64,000 nucleotides of DNA from Ligula intestinalis. Taxonomy: Eukaryota > Platyhelminthes > Cestoda > Diphyllobothriidea > Diphyllobothriidae. The stretch spans positions 68,935,480-68,999,479 of the forward strand of contig JAYGXS010000001.1 in the NCBI GenBank assembly GCA_036362985.1, given 5' to 3'. The notes below the pieces were generated by a model. The model saw only the letters and a program-made list of their open reading frames with translations. It was not told where the DNA came from and did no database searches. Position numbers and translations under genes: made by a program. Position 1 is the first letter of the stretch, and every line of letters starts with the position of its first letter. Shown here in pieces: positions 1 to 11,957 of this stretch.

Positions 1-135
1 AGAAATGCGAGTTCCACGAAATAATTAAGAAGAAATAGTTGTGATCACTGGGAGAAGAACTATTTTTCGTCAGAATTTTCCGAGTCCGTCGCGGATTCAC
101 CATCATTTATCAATATTTCCTATCTCTGCCCGCAA
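1..135 (-). mobile_element. PLE 3' tail with degenerate hammerhead
   Basis: Read on the minus strand, positions 105-68 give a decayed hammerhead core (TGATGG, a hairpin built on ATCCG-CGA-CGGA, then GGAAAA). It is followed by a TTC/TTA-rich tail toward position 1. The stem-loop is the same as in the better copy at 26848-26881, so this is probably the 3' end of the same Penelope-like family. The element may continue left of the window. Core positions are mutated, so activity is unlikely. Confidence 0.4.
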
Positions 136-2228
136 CATATACCACACCATTGTCCACGTGGTTAGGGGTAGCGCTCTGTTTGGACTTCTCAGTTAAAAAC
201 CAAAGTTGGCGAAGACTGGTAACTTTCATTTAATTAGTGTTGCACATGTAGAGTGTCAATTAGAAACAATGACATGAGAGCTGTCATTACCATGTTTTTG
301 TGTGTGCGGACCCGTTTATATAGGCAAACAATTTTTCTTTTACGCCTGGGAGATTCTACCCTTAGTAAGGAAAACTGAAGCGCCTGTCAATACTGAATTC
401 GGTGATAAAATATTGCTAGTGTTTGGATTCTAAGAAAAGTATTTATTTTTAGGGATTGAGGGCAAATCAAGTGAGATAGTAAGAATACGTAGGGTGACTT
501 AAAACAAACTTTAATTTCCTACCTTTATAGGCGTGGCTTTAGGGGTGTTTAAATTTAATGTAGCAGGCCGGCTTATGCAATTCAATTAGCGCCGCACATA
601 AGTTAACTAAGACAGCGTCACAATTACTGTTTTAAAACAAGGTCTGGTTTAGTCAATTATATCCTCTTTGAACCAAACTGTTTGAAGCCGACATGTCTTT
701 GTGGTACGCCAGAGACATTTTTTCCGAAAAATTTTTGTGTATTAACTTATGCTGTTTCTCTAAGAACTCAAAAATGACCTGGCAGCAGATTTGTCGATTA
801 TGTCGAGCCTTTTGTGAACTGCCAAATCTGAAAATATCAAAATTTAGGTGAGTTTGTTTGTCTTCCAGAGTGCAGTCACCTTTCTGGATACTTATAAACT
901 TTGAAAGCATCCAGCTTTACAGCAGGTTCATTTTGACAAATTTTCTGTAGAATCATAACTAGCAGAAACATACGAGACCAACCGAAATGCAAGGAATATT
1001 CTCGAACAATGTTGCTTTAACCGCCCCTTACAAAATAAAATGCGGCCGATAATATAGGCATTGATTATCCTGGAGTGAATATTTTAGTGAAGATTTTCAT
1101 TATTTTCATGGCAATTTTAACGTGGTTAGAGGACGATGTCCGTCGTTACTTTCCTTATAATCGTTCTATTATAACTAACGGTGTGGTTTCTTCTTTAATA
1201 ACTGAGTTTTACACTTGGACTTGCTAGTCTAGCGTTTATTTTAGCCCAAAATAGGTTTGGAAGATTGTTTGTCCATTTGTTCTGCATCAATCGCAGTACC
1301 ATTTTTGAAATCACCGGTCGAAATTTCGGATTTTTCCGTGTACGGGCACGGGCTTTTTCTAAATAATAGATTATTTAAATTTGACGTTTTTGCGACATGC
1401 CTTAATTAATGGCCAAAAATGATCGCTAGTTGACTTGCCATGGCTGCCAAGTGAAGGTCAACGCGGGTGCTGGCGATCTTTATTGCACATCTCATTAAGA
1501 GTTCATAAAGTACCTCTCCTTTCTACGATGCTTCGCCAAACAGTTGCATCCAGAGTCATTAATCACAGGACATTTCCAGCAGCAGCATCAGCCACGTCAA
1601 TAGTACCCGTTGGGCGTTAATCACTATGATGGAAGTTTCATATTTTTTTCATTTCTTTTTCGTTACCTGGTGGTCTTCACCTCTACGGCGGATTTAGTGC
1701 CGTTCCTCCCCACTTCCCTCCCCCTCCCTCAGTCGTCAAAATCCCATTCACCTGCGCTGTGAAGTTCGCAGGTCAGTTGCCCCTGTCGCACGCTTGAACA
1801 ATCAAGGGGACACTGCAACCGCATTCACTTTAATGACCTCAGGGCCCGTTTGGAGATAGTCGAGTGGAGGGCAGATGTGGCCAAACTATTGCAGCCTTTG
1901 AAAAGTGCCCTGATCCGGACTCAGGTGACTCGGATTAAAGCATTTAATGAGCCAATTTATTCTTCTTAATAGGATGCAGGTCGATGTGGGTGATTGGTTT
2001 AGGTCAAGCCCGGAAGTGACGATCCACATACAGGTTGCCTGAGGAGAATCCTTATTTGCATATTGGCATTTTCCGTAGGGAGAGGTTGCGTTAAAGAAGA
2101 AAACTGACTGGAATCGGCATTTCCCGAAAGGGAATGGCATACAGACGAACATCCTTGATTAGAAACCCAATTGGATATTAGTTATTCGCATACGTATTAT
2201 TAAGGCTGGCTTTTGTGATCGCCTTAGC
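136..2228. other. no gene recognised
   Basis: AT-rich sequence with only short chance frames. A GC-richer patch with a polypyrimidine run lies at about 1430-1900, and a short box-A-like string near 160-180 lacks a box B. No splice-bounded open frame or known element could be supported. Confidence 0.5.
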
Positions 2229-2565
2229 AGGACACGAGAATAGGAAAGCCCCACCAATTTAAAACGTATGACTTCCTAATAAATGTCGGGAAGAAAAAAT
2301 AGTCTCCTGTCTCAACCCCAATGCTACATTTGTGAAAACCTAAATTGTAAGTTTAAATGTGACCCTAGGTCTACCCTTAACCTAAACTGTACAGTTTACA
2401 CGAACCCAAATGTTGTCCCGTAAAATAATGCTGACACTAACACTAATTCTGATCTTAACCTAAACCCTAAACTTAAACCTCGCTCTCACCTTGATCCTTG
2501 AACCCTTTTCCCGGAATTCGATGCAAAGCTGCAGTTACTGTAAGCGGTTCTTTTTCACGTGCCTT
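2229..2565. repeat. inverted-repeat element with CCCTAA-like core (T1)
   Basis: The left end reads aggacacgagaatagg and runs through a cctaataaatgtcggg motif. The right end, read on the minus strand, gives cacgtgaaaaagaacc and then gcatcgaattccggg. Between them, about 2330-2510 is a degenerate C-rich telomere-type tract (CCTAAA, CCCTTA, CCCTAA). The same terminal motifs recur in inverted orientation around similar tracts at 3268, 9826, 33787, 55189 and 56145. No coding sequence lies inside. Confidence 0.6.
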
Positions 2566-3267
2566 CGTAAGGAAGCCGTACAAGTGAGCCTTAGCAACAT
2601 GTGACCGTCATATAATAATTGAATCGAGACTGTGACCTTAAAGCCAATAGTGATACAGAGACAAGAATACTGCCTTACGCCAAATTCTACTCTTAGTCAA
2701 TGTTTATGCCTTACGCAGTGTCTTTTTACGACTTTGTGGGTTTCCTGCTCCTACGGAAAGGGCGTAGTAGACTTGAAATTTTTTGTTTTTTTGAATTTTC
2801 GTATTAACTCACTCAGTCAGGTAAATTTGCGTGTTGTGTGTCAGACAATGCAGAGGCTATATGAAATTCCATTTATATGGTAGCGTTCATACAAAGAACT
2901 CTCGAGCACCGTGAAGAACGAATGTTAGTTCCTGCGAACTCTGGAAAAATAGCTAAAGTACTGACTGTTTTGAGTACACAGGAGATTTGGCCTAGCAACT
3001 TAGAATTCAGCGTTTTCAGTGAAAAAGGAAACAAAGGGAATAACAAATTCACTTTCATTTCAATGCTTTTTCTCCACCATCATCATCGCAGGATTCCAGC
3101 GTGTAAAGAGCTACTGGGGAGGGTGGGTATTTTCCATAGAAGGGATGACCAAAGCCGACGGCAACTTGCCTACGCGTATATCATGTTGTTAGGCCAACTC
3201 ATATGCAGGCATTTAAACTGTGTTGTGTTTGAAAATTTGGTCGCATTGCTTTTATAACCACCTATGT

Positions 3268-3609
3268 GGGATATGTGAATTGAAACCACCCATAATACAC
3301 GTGGCTTCTTTTCAAATTTCGGAAAAAGTTGCGTTAAGGATCGAAGTGAGAATTAGGGTTGCATACAGGGGTAAGATTTGTGGTTGAGATTAAAGCTGTA
3401 GTTTGGGCTTCGAGTCAGGAGTATGTTAAGGATAACGATTAGGGTTCGTGTTGATTGTGGAATGTAGGTTAAGGGTAGAGCTAGGGTCAAGATTAAGGTT
3501 AAAGTTTAGTTTTGCGTAAGAGTTAAGATACGGGATTTTTTACTCTTCGCGAACTGTATCGCAAGGTCACCATTTTTAAATGGGCGGGGCATTCTTATGC
3601 CTGTGTCTT
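3268..3609. repeat. inverted-repeat element with TTAGGG-like core (T2)
   Basis: The left end carries a GAAACCACCC-type motif. The right end, on the minus strand, gives gacacaggcataagaa, then a CCTTGCGATA motif near 3560-3565. The core (about 3340-3525) is degenerate GGGTTA/TTAGGG on the plus strand. It belongs to the same family as 2229-2565, but its core is oriented the other way. Confidence 0.6.
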
Positions 3610-5356
3610 GTTTAGGCAACCACACAAGTGAGGATTTCCAAAAATCCTCCAGCTTATTTATACATCCTTTTTCGTCCATTACTTCCGCATTAATTAAGCA
3701 GACCAAATTGAACCAATCAGTCTCCAAAGAAAGTACTGTTGCTCCCCTTCATGCGGCGTCGCGACAGTTGGGATACTTCCACAACATTGCTCGCTTGTTG
3801 TGAAAGTCTGAAATGCTTATGGAAGTGATTCACTGAACCTTACATCGGCAGGTAATATCACAGAGGAAACGATGATAACGCGGATAAAGTTTTGCATTTC
3901 GCCTAGCGAAAAGCGGATCTTAGGACCAATCGAAACAGGCTCTGCCAGTGGTTTATATTTTACAGCACTTTTCATGCAGAAAAATCTCTTCGCCGGTCAC
4001 GCACACTCATGAATGATTTTATGATCCGGTCAGAAATTTCAGTATCGCCAAGTTTTTCTTGTTCAAAAGTTTTAAAAGAATCCATTAAGTGCAGGGTTAT
4101 ATCACTTGTTTTTCATTAAGGGGTACATTGAGCTGGAAACACTTTAACGATAATGTGCAGTTCTATTTTACCATCAGAACAGATTAATACTTACGCGCTC
4201 AGCCGATATGATGTTCCCACTTAGTGTTATTGTGCAAACATTACTCGATGAGGAACTGACTCAGGTTCAAAGCTCAGTACTGTTTAATGACGATTTTTAA
4301 GCTAAAAAGGACCATTCTTTTCCCCTTCGTTTGGCAGTAGCAATCCCACAAAGAGCCTTTTCTATCTTTGTTCTCCTGGGCGTTCTGAAAGTGCGGTCAA
4401 TCTAATGACAAAACTCCTTCATTTAACTATGACTGTTGCGAAATCGGTTGAAGCTGCTAGTGGATTTGTATTTAAAAGAACGATTCCCCAGACGGCTCTT
4501 GGGATGGTTTTGTTTTGGTGCTGAATCTTTTGGTTATCATAGAGAGTAGGACAGTGTAAACTCGCCGCACATCCGACAATATAAGAGGGCGGGGGAGGGA
4601 GAGTCGCTGCTGAGCGGGTCGATTTGGGTTCGCGTGTTCCTCCCACCCTGATTGGTTCGCCGTTTTCGCCTAGTCTGGACACTCCGAGTTGGCTGAGGCG
4701 CTGATTGCTAGGGCGTTGACCCCCCAACGGGGGAGGGGTATCGCGCACAGTGAACTGTTAGATTAGCCTCTCACATTTGCTCCGACTACAAAACGATACT
4801 GCAAGGTCAAATAAAGTTGGAGTAATTGATTATGTTCGTGTGAGCCTCTGACGTGCACACTGCGTGGTTCTCATCGAGGCCCATGAGTTTGACCGCGGCA
4901 AAAAGAGAGACGTGGCTAGGCGGTACTGCCTTTTACTACCATTCCAACCTCCCCACAACCAGTTGGTGATCATACACTTTCATCAGTAGCTGTTTTTCAC
5001 TTTCTTCAAGGCCGTTGGACCCGGCTCAGTTCCCTTTGTGTCCGGCAGACGATGGCTAGTTTTGTTGTTTATATACAGGATCTTTTTCTGTGAAGCCTAA
5101 AGTCGAGTGTGCGGTAAATTTCAATTCAAACAGAACTGAGCAGTCATTTCGCGACTCCCAATAGTTTTTTTTGCGCTAGTACACTTCGCCGAATATTGGA
5201 TCAGAGTAAACCTTTTCAACACTGAATATTTGAATACTTCTGGTGGGATAAAATTTCTTTATTTCGCATAAACTCACTCTAATGTTCTGGTGCTATTTTT
5301 TACCTGAGATTCCTTCCATGCGCTCTTCAGCCGCAAAATATTTAATGCTGTTTGAT
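3610..5356. other. no gene recognised; one GC-rich patch
   Basis: No supportable gene. The patch 4541-4760 is clearly richer in G and C than its surroundings and has a CCCCCAACGGGGG-type palindrome near 4720-4735. Its composition resembles the GC-rich stretch between stop codon and ribozyme in the PLE at 53535-54490 and the remnant near 21380-21470. It could be an orphan PLE 3' UTR, but no coding match remains. Confidence 0.4.
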
Positions 5357-5620
5357 GAAGAAATTCTTCAAAAAACTATAACAAACTTTAGTCTTAAATT
5401 TTTGACACTTGCACGCTAGGTCGTCTTCAAACGTGAGGAAATAGTGTGAGGAACAGTTCACATCTTTAAACGCGTCAAAAAATCGATAATGCTGTGTCAG
5501 ATGTGGTCAGTAGCATGCTTTTGTTCCTCACACTATTTCCTCACGTTTGAAGACGACCTAGCGTGCTAGTGTCGAAAATTTACGAATTAAGTTTGTAACC
5601 GTTTCCCGAAGAATTTTTCC
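5357..5620. mobile_element. head-to-head pair of PLE 3' tails (inverted repeat)
   Basis: A near-perfect 51-nt inverted repeat (5404-5454 and 5523-5573, one mismatch) surrounds a 68-nt spacer. Weaker symmetry continues outward to about 5357 and 5620. Each arm contains a hammerhead-like stem II with the 3' tail pointing outward. The same tail sequence follows the PLE endonuclease at 54428-54490 and forms the pair at 57476-57722, which ties it to a Penelope-like family. No coding sequence is present, so both halves are 5'-truncated. Confidence 0.6.
5547..5582 (+). ncRNA. hammerhead-like motif in PLE tail
   Basis: UUGAAGA is followed by a stem II of GAC-CUAG closed by CUAG-U-GUC, then GAAAAUUU. 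The family copy at 54428 has CUGG/CCAG in the same stem, so two base pairs differ with pairing kept. C3 of the core is U here, which should impair cleavage. A mirror copy lies on the minus strand of the left arm. Confidence 0.45.
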
Positions 5621-7684
5621 ATGAAATTATATTTCTCGGGATGCATATTTTCAAATTCATTTGATCTTGTCTTTTTTCAGGGTGCTTAAAAATGTTCACT
5701 AATGTTCGGCAGTTATGATAGATATTTTGAATATAGTACTGTTTCCTTTTAAATTCCCTCCTTTTCCTGAATGTTTACTAGGAAAATTTTAGTCATAGAA
5801 TAAGATCTTTTCTACTGATCAACATTTGAAATTAATCCCATATTTCCATATTTCCAATTCCATTCAGGTCCTACTACTGTTTCTTCGTACTGACAGTTAC
5901 CTTTGTGGTGGACGATGTCTCCACAGACCACTTGTCATCATGCTATCTGTTTGTTGTTCGTTTGGCATCTGTTCTCACAAAAGTCAGTAGCAGTCGCGCG
6001 GAATCCAAATTTCTCACAAGCCAATATGCGACTTAGTGCCTAAGTTTTTTAGGCTTGCCACATAAGAACAGGCCACACCTGTTATCAGCGATCTTGTCGG
6101 TTTTTATTTACCGTTTGTCGAACCTATTGATGGTGTTATTTTCTATTTTCCCGATTTTCTTTATGTGAAAAACCATGAGTAGCTGGGGTAAGGCGTTAGG
6201 TATGCCACATTTAAAAATAATCCTTAATCAACGGAAAACGGATCCAAATGTATCAACAAAACCAAGCAACGCATGATCTAGAGTGGACGAAAAACAAAAA
6301 ACGTGTCGATGCTGAGGTTGCACTTGCTACCAATGACAATTTTCTTCAAAAAAATGCTCACAAAAAGACAATTTGGCAAAAGTTCGTGTCCAAATAATGC
6401 AATCTATTTGTGGAAGTATGCAACGCATCTTCGCGTGCAGAATAAAGTATTCAAAACTGCATACGTAATAAAACATTTGAAAATCTAAGACAGCTATTAG
6501 AGTAAAGGTCTCCACTGATTATCGAAGCACGCGCATACTTGTTAGTCAACGGCTTCATATTTTTGTGTTTCGGGGATTTTGAGTTTATCTCTGAAATTGC
6601 ATTTTTCTAGTTACAGCTGGTTAATACAAATATATTTTTGTTTGGTTTGGTGGAAAGGTTAATCACGAAAAATAAGTTGCTTGAGATTAAATGTTGAGAA
6701 GGCGGTCAGTAACAAGGAAAGTGGACTAGACTCATTAACTTTATCAAAGGAATCCGTGTTTCGTGAAACTTTGTGCATTCTGGTGATGGTTGGGTCCGCT
6801 GATTTACACGACTTCATTTAAGTATCTGTAACCGCTTTCCGGTTTTCAATATCCCCACTCAATTGCCCAATAAACTGGTTTTTATAGTTCACTGCTTGCA
6901 AACTATGATAGCACTGGAAAGGTTTCTATTTCGTAAAGACTGGAAGGAAGACAGGCAGGCTATATTTATGCAGTAATTGATCGTCAAACAATGGACGTTC
7001 ATACTGAAAGTCTGCATTGAATATGCGCATGACCAGTTAAAAAAAGACTTTTTAAAGATATTATTTCGCTGGTGAGTATTCATGGTTTTCATTGCCTTCC
7101 AAACCGATTATAGGGGAAAAGGTGAATATGTGTCATTTGTATATACTTCTGACAGCTGCAGAAACCCTTTCTGTCGTTTTCGTTTTATTATCCTTCTTTT
7201 GGGCTGCTTTATACCATTCTAAATGCACTGTACCACATCGGTATAGAGCTACTTCTCAAAAATATTCACAGTGGTGTTCAATTTTTTTCTAGGTTATGTA
7301 TCAGCTACTAATAGCCCGCACATATTAAATTGCCGTATGCTCAAAAGTTCAAATAGCCGCTAATTTTTGTTTGTCTTCCGACTATCCGATGAATATTTTC
7401 CGTGTTTGTGCATACCTGAAAGAGCGCATGTCGCACTTAAATAGTTTTGGGGCATAGAGTTAAGGAGATAAGCAGTTAAAAGCTCATGCGCAAATGTAAC
7501 CGCTGTCCTTCGCAAACGATGTGCTCATGTACCTTTTATACTACCTAATTTTCATAAACAAGAAAGCAAGTTTCAAGTTGGCGAGGGTGGAGCATTTGTA
7601 AACCCTTCTGGCTCAAATTAATATCCTTCCTTAATATGCGAGAAAATTCGAGGTCCAGATAAAATATTCCTTACATCATCCCCG
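5621..7684. other. no gene recognised
   Basis: AT-rich sequence without a convincing open frame, splice-bounded exon, tandem repeat or known element. Confidence 0.5.
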
Positions 7685-8229
7685 GATGAGGAAGAAGAGG
7701 AGACGATTTCTGAGACCAAAGTACATTCAGGCTGACGTTTCAAAAGCTCGCTCGCTTTCATCGTCAGAGCAAGGTGTCTGTATTCCTGTGTGCGTCAAAT
7801 AGATGTGAACGTCCATTCGCCCATGCGTCAGTCGATTGCGCCGATCGATTTTCTTGGCTGTTTGAATTGCTCGCGCCGTCGTGAGCTATGTCAAGCCGTT
7901 TTTGTGACTCGTGAGAGTTTCCACCCTCTTTGCTCACGGCTACCGGCTGTCGGCCCCATTTATCTCTCTCCGCCCAACCTATTGCTCCGTTTTGAGCCGA
8001 TATTAGCCTTTTGCGGAGCGCTTGGTAGGCGGGATGAAGGTCCATGGCTCTGTTTAGTGTGCCAGTCGAGGACCAACTTTCTAGCAGCAGTCTGGCCATC
8101 TTGTCGTTGACCCGGCCTATTACCCTTGCTTTTTCAAAGGCGAATTTGTGTTTCTTCTGCTTTACGTGGTCATAGACCAGAAAAACATGCGGTAATGCGC
8201 AGATGTATGCTGTGATAACTATTAGTAAA
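7685..8229 (-). pseudogene. Penelope-like element, GIY-YIG C-terminal remnant
   Basis: On the minus strand a frame open from about 8229 to the TGA at 7766-7764 encodes the end of a PLE endonuclease. It contains HKFAFEKARVIGRV, then RLLLESWSSTGTLNRAMDLH, the equivalent of the LEAWYSD..SINKHLDL block in the copy at 29830-30495. The catalytic N-terminal half (YIG motif) is missing. Downstream are the ribozyme at 7767-7732 and a CTTCTTCC-type tail to about 7685. A more decayed copy of the same coding segment lies at 59225-59515. This is a 5'-truncated insertion, not a host gene. Confidence 0.7.
7732..7767 (-). ncRNA. hammerhead ribozyme motif of PLE
   Basis: On the minus strand: CUGACGA, a hairpin of GAAAGC against GCUUUU, GAAA, then CGUC. 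The ACGU around the GAAA/GUC junction is self-complementary, the minimal stem III known from Penelope-associated hammerheads that act as dimers. Stem I can form as GCU/AGC next to the core. The stop codon of the upstream ORF (TGA, 7766-7764) lies inside CUGACGA. Confidence 0.6.
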
Positions 8230-9825
8230 GATAACTGTGCGAATACGTGATGATGTTAATAATCGTCAAAAATTACGCATATTTTGATTGATAAACTGAA
8301 AGTCAGTATGGGATGAAAGTTTGGTCGCAGCGCTTTGAGCGAATATGGATGCCTTTCGAGGTGTCTTCGACTAAGCATTTGCATTTCGGCTATTATATTC
8401 CCGAGGTACTCAAATGGAGTGCCTATGGTATCTGCTTTTACCATTTCGTAAGTAATTTTAGGTGGACCTGCCTCCAGCTGACTGTCATACACCTCAGAAG
8501 GGGAGTTCAGACATGGAATTGGGAACGTCCATTATACAAGTTAACTTCCACAAAATCCCAGAGAGACTAGAGTTAGATTTCAGTAGAACGTAGTCTATCA
8601 GTCTTATAGATGGGTGTGCATTGCATTGATAGGCTAGTAAACGAGTACTTTGTCGGTAGAGTATTTTTTGGCTTTGTTTTCATCCTAATTCTCATGTCAA
8701 CGCAACCAACGGGTGTTTTTATGCTTCTGTGTGAATTGATAGCTCCGGAGAGGATTGGACGTCAACATTATGCTCATTGGGTTACTGCGTGACGCAATCT
8801 GTTAAAAAAATTGACAATGTACGCCGTGCTGAGAAAAAGCACCGGTTTGTCCCTGCTAAGGGGCTCCATATAATCCCTCTGATATGGAACTATAATCTAT
8901 GCTCGAAGCCATTCACGTTTTTCGCGCCCGGATAGTTGGCAGCCTTCTGGTAGCAAAAAAGTATTTCCATCATATCGTCCTCCGTAGAAGATGGCGATAT
9001 GCGTGCTTTGGGAATTCACGTGGGCCGCTAGTGAAAAAAAAGCTACTACGAAGGCGAATTTTCCACAGTTAGCTATTTTCAATGATCGCTGAATTCTCAA
9101 TTGACCGAACGTCACTACATTTCAACTTGGCTTCTCGAATAAACCCATTATCTTTAGACTAGGCGTTAACTTTCACCAACCTTTTACATGGTCTCACTTT
9201 CCAGTCTGTGGTCAGTTGGTGCTTCCGTCAGGAGCCGAAAAAATGCGATTGTGGTGATGGGTTCCTAAGGAAAATGTGCCTAGCAGGCCAAACTGATTCT
9301 CATTTGGGACATACCTTTATAGTCCTCTTTTTCACCTGCATGTTTTTCGTGTACAAATTGAACAGAATCCAGTTTTATTTAGGACGATTATTAATTTTGG
9401 CAATAGCATTCTCTATCTTTCAGTAACTTTTCCACCTTTAGATAATCTCTGCCGCCCTTTGCAAACACTAGTAGTTTAATGATGTCTTCTTTCACAGGTA
9501 CTTTGGTAGGCGAATTTATCTTCTATCCATTCGTCCTTGCGTATCTATGCGTAACATTTGGCTTGTGTTTGAACACCGTGTCACACTTATTCCTTGACTG
9601 TCAGTATTTAAGCAACTAATGTCAGCTAGATTTCTTTATACAAAAAACCTATCTCACCCAGGCGAGATATATCGAGTACTCCATGCTGTTAAATTACAAG
9701 GGCAAACAGTTGCGTTTCTATTTTACACAACACAGAAAGCAAGTCAGAAACCATATACCAACAATTTCGTGGTGTCTGGTTATAGGCACTGGTTTAGAGA
9801 GCTTACATGGCTCGCGGCAAGGCAT
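8230..9825. other. no gene recognised
   Basis: Several frames of 60-85 codons occur on both strands, overlapping one another, without good splice junctions or recognisable motifs. Nothing could be assigned. Confidence 0.5.
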
Positions 9826-10027
9826 GAAAGCAGTATTTACCCATATGGCAGTTTAGCGCTGTGCTAAATTCCAGGGAAATTATGGTTAGGGTTAAGTTCA
9901 GGGTTTAGATTGGGATAAGGATTAGGGTTAAGGTTTGGGTCAGATTCAGCGTTAGGGAATATTTACTTTTGCCGCAATTTAGCATATAGCAATCTGTAAG
10001 GCAGGCGTGGTTCCTATTCCAGCGTCT
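9826..10027. repeat. inverted-repeat element with TTAGGG-like core (T3)
   Basis: The left inner motif is gctaaattccagggaaat (about 9862-9881), followed by ggttagggttaag-type repeats on the plus strand to about 9957. The right end, read on the minus strand, gives ggaataggaaccacgcc and then gctaaattgcgg. These match the ends of the copies at 55189-55507 and 33787-34013. Confidence 0.6.
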
Positions 10028-11639
10028 CTAACCTCCCTCATCTGCAGAACTCAAGTGTAAATTGCAACGCGTTCTGTACCACAATCTGCCTTGCACGTGT
10101 TAGCTGATCTTTTATCCAACACGTCTTGCAAATTTTGTGCCCTTTTCTGCTATTGTTGGTTAGGTTTGAACTCGTACAAAATAAGTTCCTTAGATTGCAT
10201 TTTTTTATATTGCTGACAAGTAAGAAAAAGTCATTAGAGTAGCTCCACAGAAATTATAATCTAATGAATGGATTGCCGCAGCAATCCAGTCAGGCGAGAT
10301 ATTAATTGACTGAAAAGATACCATACCAGGAAAAGACAAAATTATAAATTATTTTGAACTAATTCGATGTCAGGTTTCCGTAACTTGGGTGCAAAAAGCC
10401 ATCAATAATTTATATTGGGACAGAGCCCTTTGGGTAGAAGTGCCTGTAATCGTATTGCTTCTTTGCTGTTAGCAATTAACGAAAGATTGATGGTAAGCCC
10501 GACATAGCGCTATATAAAACTAATCAAACTACTGTAAACTGGAAAGAGATTTTGGGTGAATAATACACATTTTTCATCGAGGATCTGAACACTTGAATTC
10601 TAGAGGCTGCAAGTTCTTTGGTCGTTTGTTGCCATTTCTTCGTCTCCTGCTTAGCATTATAACGGTAATATCAGCAAATTGTTTTCCCCCTGAGAAAATG
10701 TGGGTGTACAGAAGGGTTTTCTGATAGCCACTTTGCACTCCTCAACAGATTTGTCCACGAGTAAATACTACCGCTGGTTGGCTCCTGTGATCTCTTGAAA
10801 GCACACAGACCTAATGAAAGAAAAAGGTTTCTTTTCACTTGCTTTTATCAGCTGAGACATGCGTGCAATTAGAGGGCATGACACTTCAAAGGCGGTTCAC
10901 AAATTTATGGCCTAACATTTATAAAACATTGGACTTTGACTGCTCTGGTAGTCACAGATCTTGCTTGTATATAAAAATTGAAATCACAGTAACATACGGC
11001 TAAAGCATAGAACATTTAGTGTAAATTAAACTGAAAACCAATATGGTGTGCTTCATGTGGTTATTTCATACAAAATCATCTTTTATCACGTGCCTTGCAC
11101 GGAACCTCCTCATTATCATTCGTAGGTAGTAAAAGGAGAATATATTAAAGAATATAAACCAGTAAAAATTGGTTAAATGCATCTATTAGTGGTCTTATTT
11201 GTCAGACTAGGTGGCATCTGTGCTACCGATTCAACTGCCAGCATAGACAAACTTATAGGAATTGAGTTAAAAGGAACACATGGCTCTTCTTCGGAGTTTA
11301 CGGACAATAAATGATCTGAGTTTGGGGAGCCAAATAAAGAACGGACTACAAGATACTTGCTTCCAAAACGTAAGAAATACGCAACTTATGGTATGCTCCA
11401 TAAAAACACATTGCATTTCTCCCTAACTTTCAATTAAGTCTTTAAACACTAACATGCTCTTAACTTTGGAGTATTTTAAGTAATAGGATGATGCCGTTAA
11501 AAAGTTTTTGGTAGACGAAGAGAAAGGGTTCTCCATTCCGTATAAAAGGTAACCAACGCCACTTAACTTTGATAAATACTGGTTGCAGTGAATGTTAAGT
11601 GGTTTGAAACTGCCAATTTAACTGCAATTTCCTATACAG
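10028..11639. other. no gene recognised
   Basis: AT-rich; no long frames, no recognisable repeats. It may be intron or spacer ahead of the candidate exon at 11640. Confidence 0.5.
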
Positions 11640-11857
11640 GATACGTGTCCGAATTAAGTTCTTTAAAGGCTGCTCGGGGTGGACCCCAACGGAGCCTTCC
11701 GTATGATTTATAGGGTCTCATTAAACTACCCCAAGTCACTGGGTCAGTGTTTGCTAGCAAAAACAACAGCGACTGGCAGCAGATTGAGGAAGTCGATCTG
11801 GTGCGCAGGAAAGAAACTCCTGCAAGTTTCGTGTTTAACATCACCGACGGTCACTGA
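11640..11857 (+). CDS. candidate 3'-terminal coding exon (in-frame TAG)
   Basis: A good acceptor (tttcctatacag) ends at 11639. One frame then reads YVSELSSLKAARGGPQRSLP... to a TAG at 11711-11713 and continues in the same frame as a coding-like stretch (SDWQQIEEVDLVRRKETPAS) to TGA at 11855-11857. A second possible acceptor (gatttatag) ends exactly at the TAG, so the real exon may be 11714-11857 (47 codons). A poly(A) signal follows at 11951-11956. The composition is richer in G and C at third positions than the flanks. I do not recognise the protein. It could equally be a pseudogene with one nonsense codon. Confidence 0.4.
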
Positions 11858-11950
11858 ACTGCTTGCACTACTCCACCCCACCTCTCCCTCCTCTCTCCTT
11901 ACCTTCCCGCTGGAACGACTCCACCTAACCCTTCCTTGACCAAATTTTGC

Positions 11951-11956
11951 AATAAA
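11951..11956 (+). terminator. poly(A) signal AATAAA
   Basis: AATAAA about 95 nt after the TGA of the candidate terminal exon 11640-11857, preceded by a pyrimidine-rich 3' UTR. The placement supports that exon being the end of a plus-strand transcript. Confidence 0.4.
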
Positions 11957-11957
11957 A

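Noticed and set aside
155..200. Box-A-like string tggttaggggtagcgc
   Set aside because: No box B at tRNA-like distance and no cloverleaf; not called as tRNA or SINE.
2877..3257. Plus-strand ATG frame of 126 codons
   Set aside because: Low-complexity His run, no recognisable domain, runs to the edge of a repeat element; probably chance.
9890..9960. Telomere-like tract as a true internal telomere or chromosome-fusion scar
   Set aside because: The same kind of tract recurs at many loci with conserved inverted ends, which fits a repeat family better than a fusion point.
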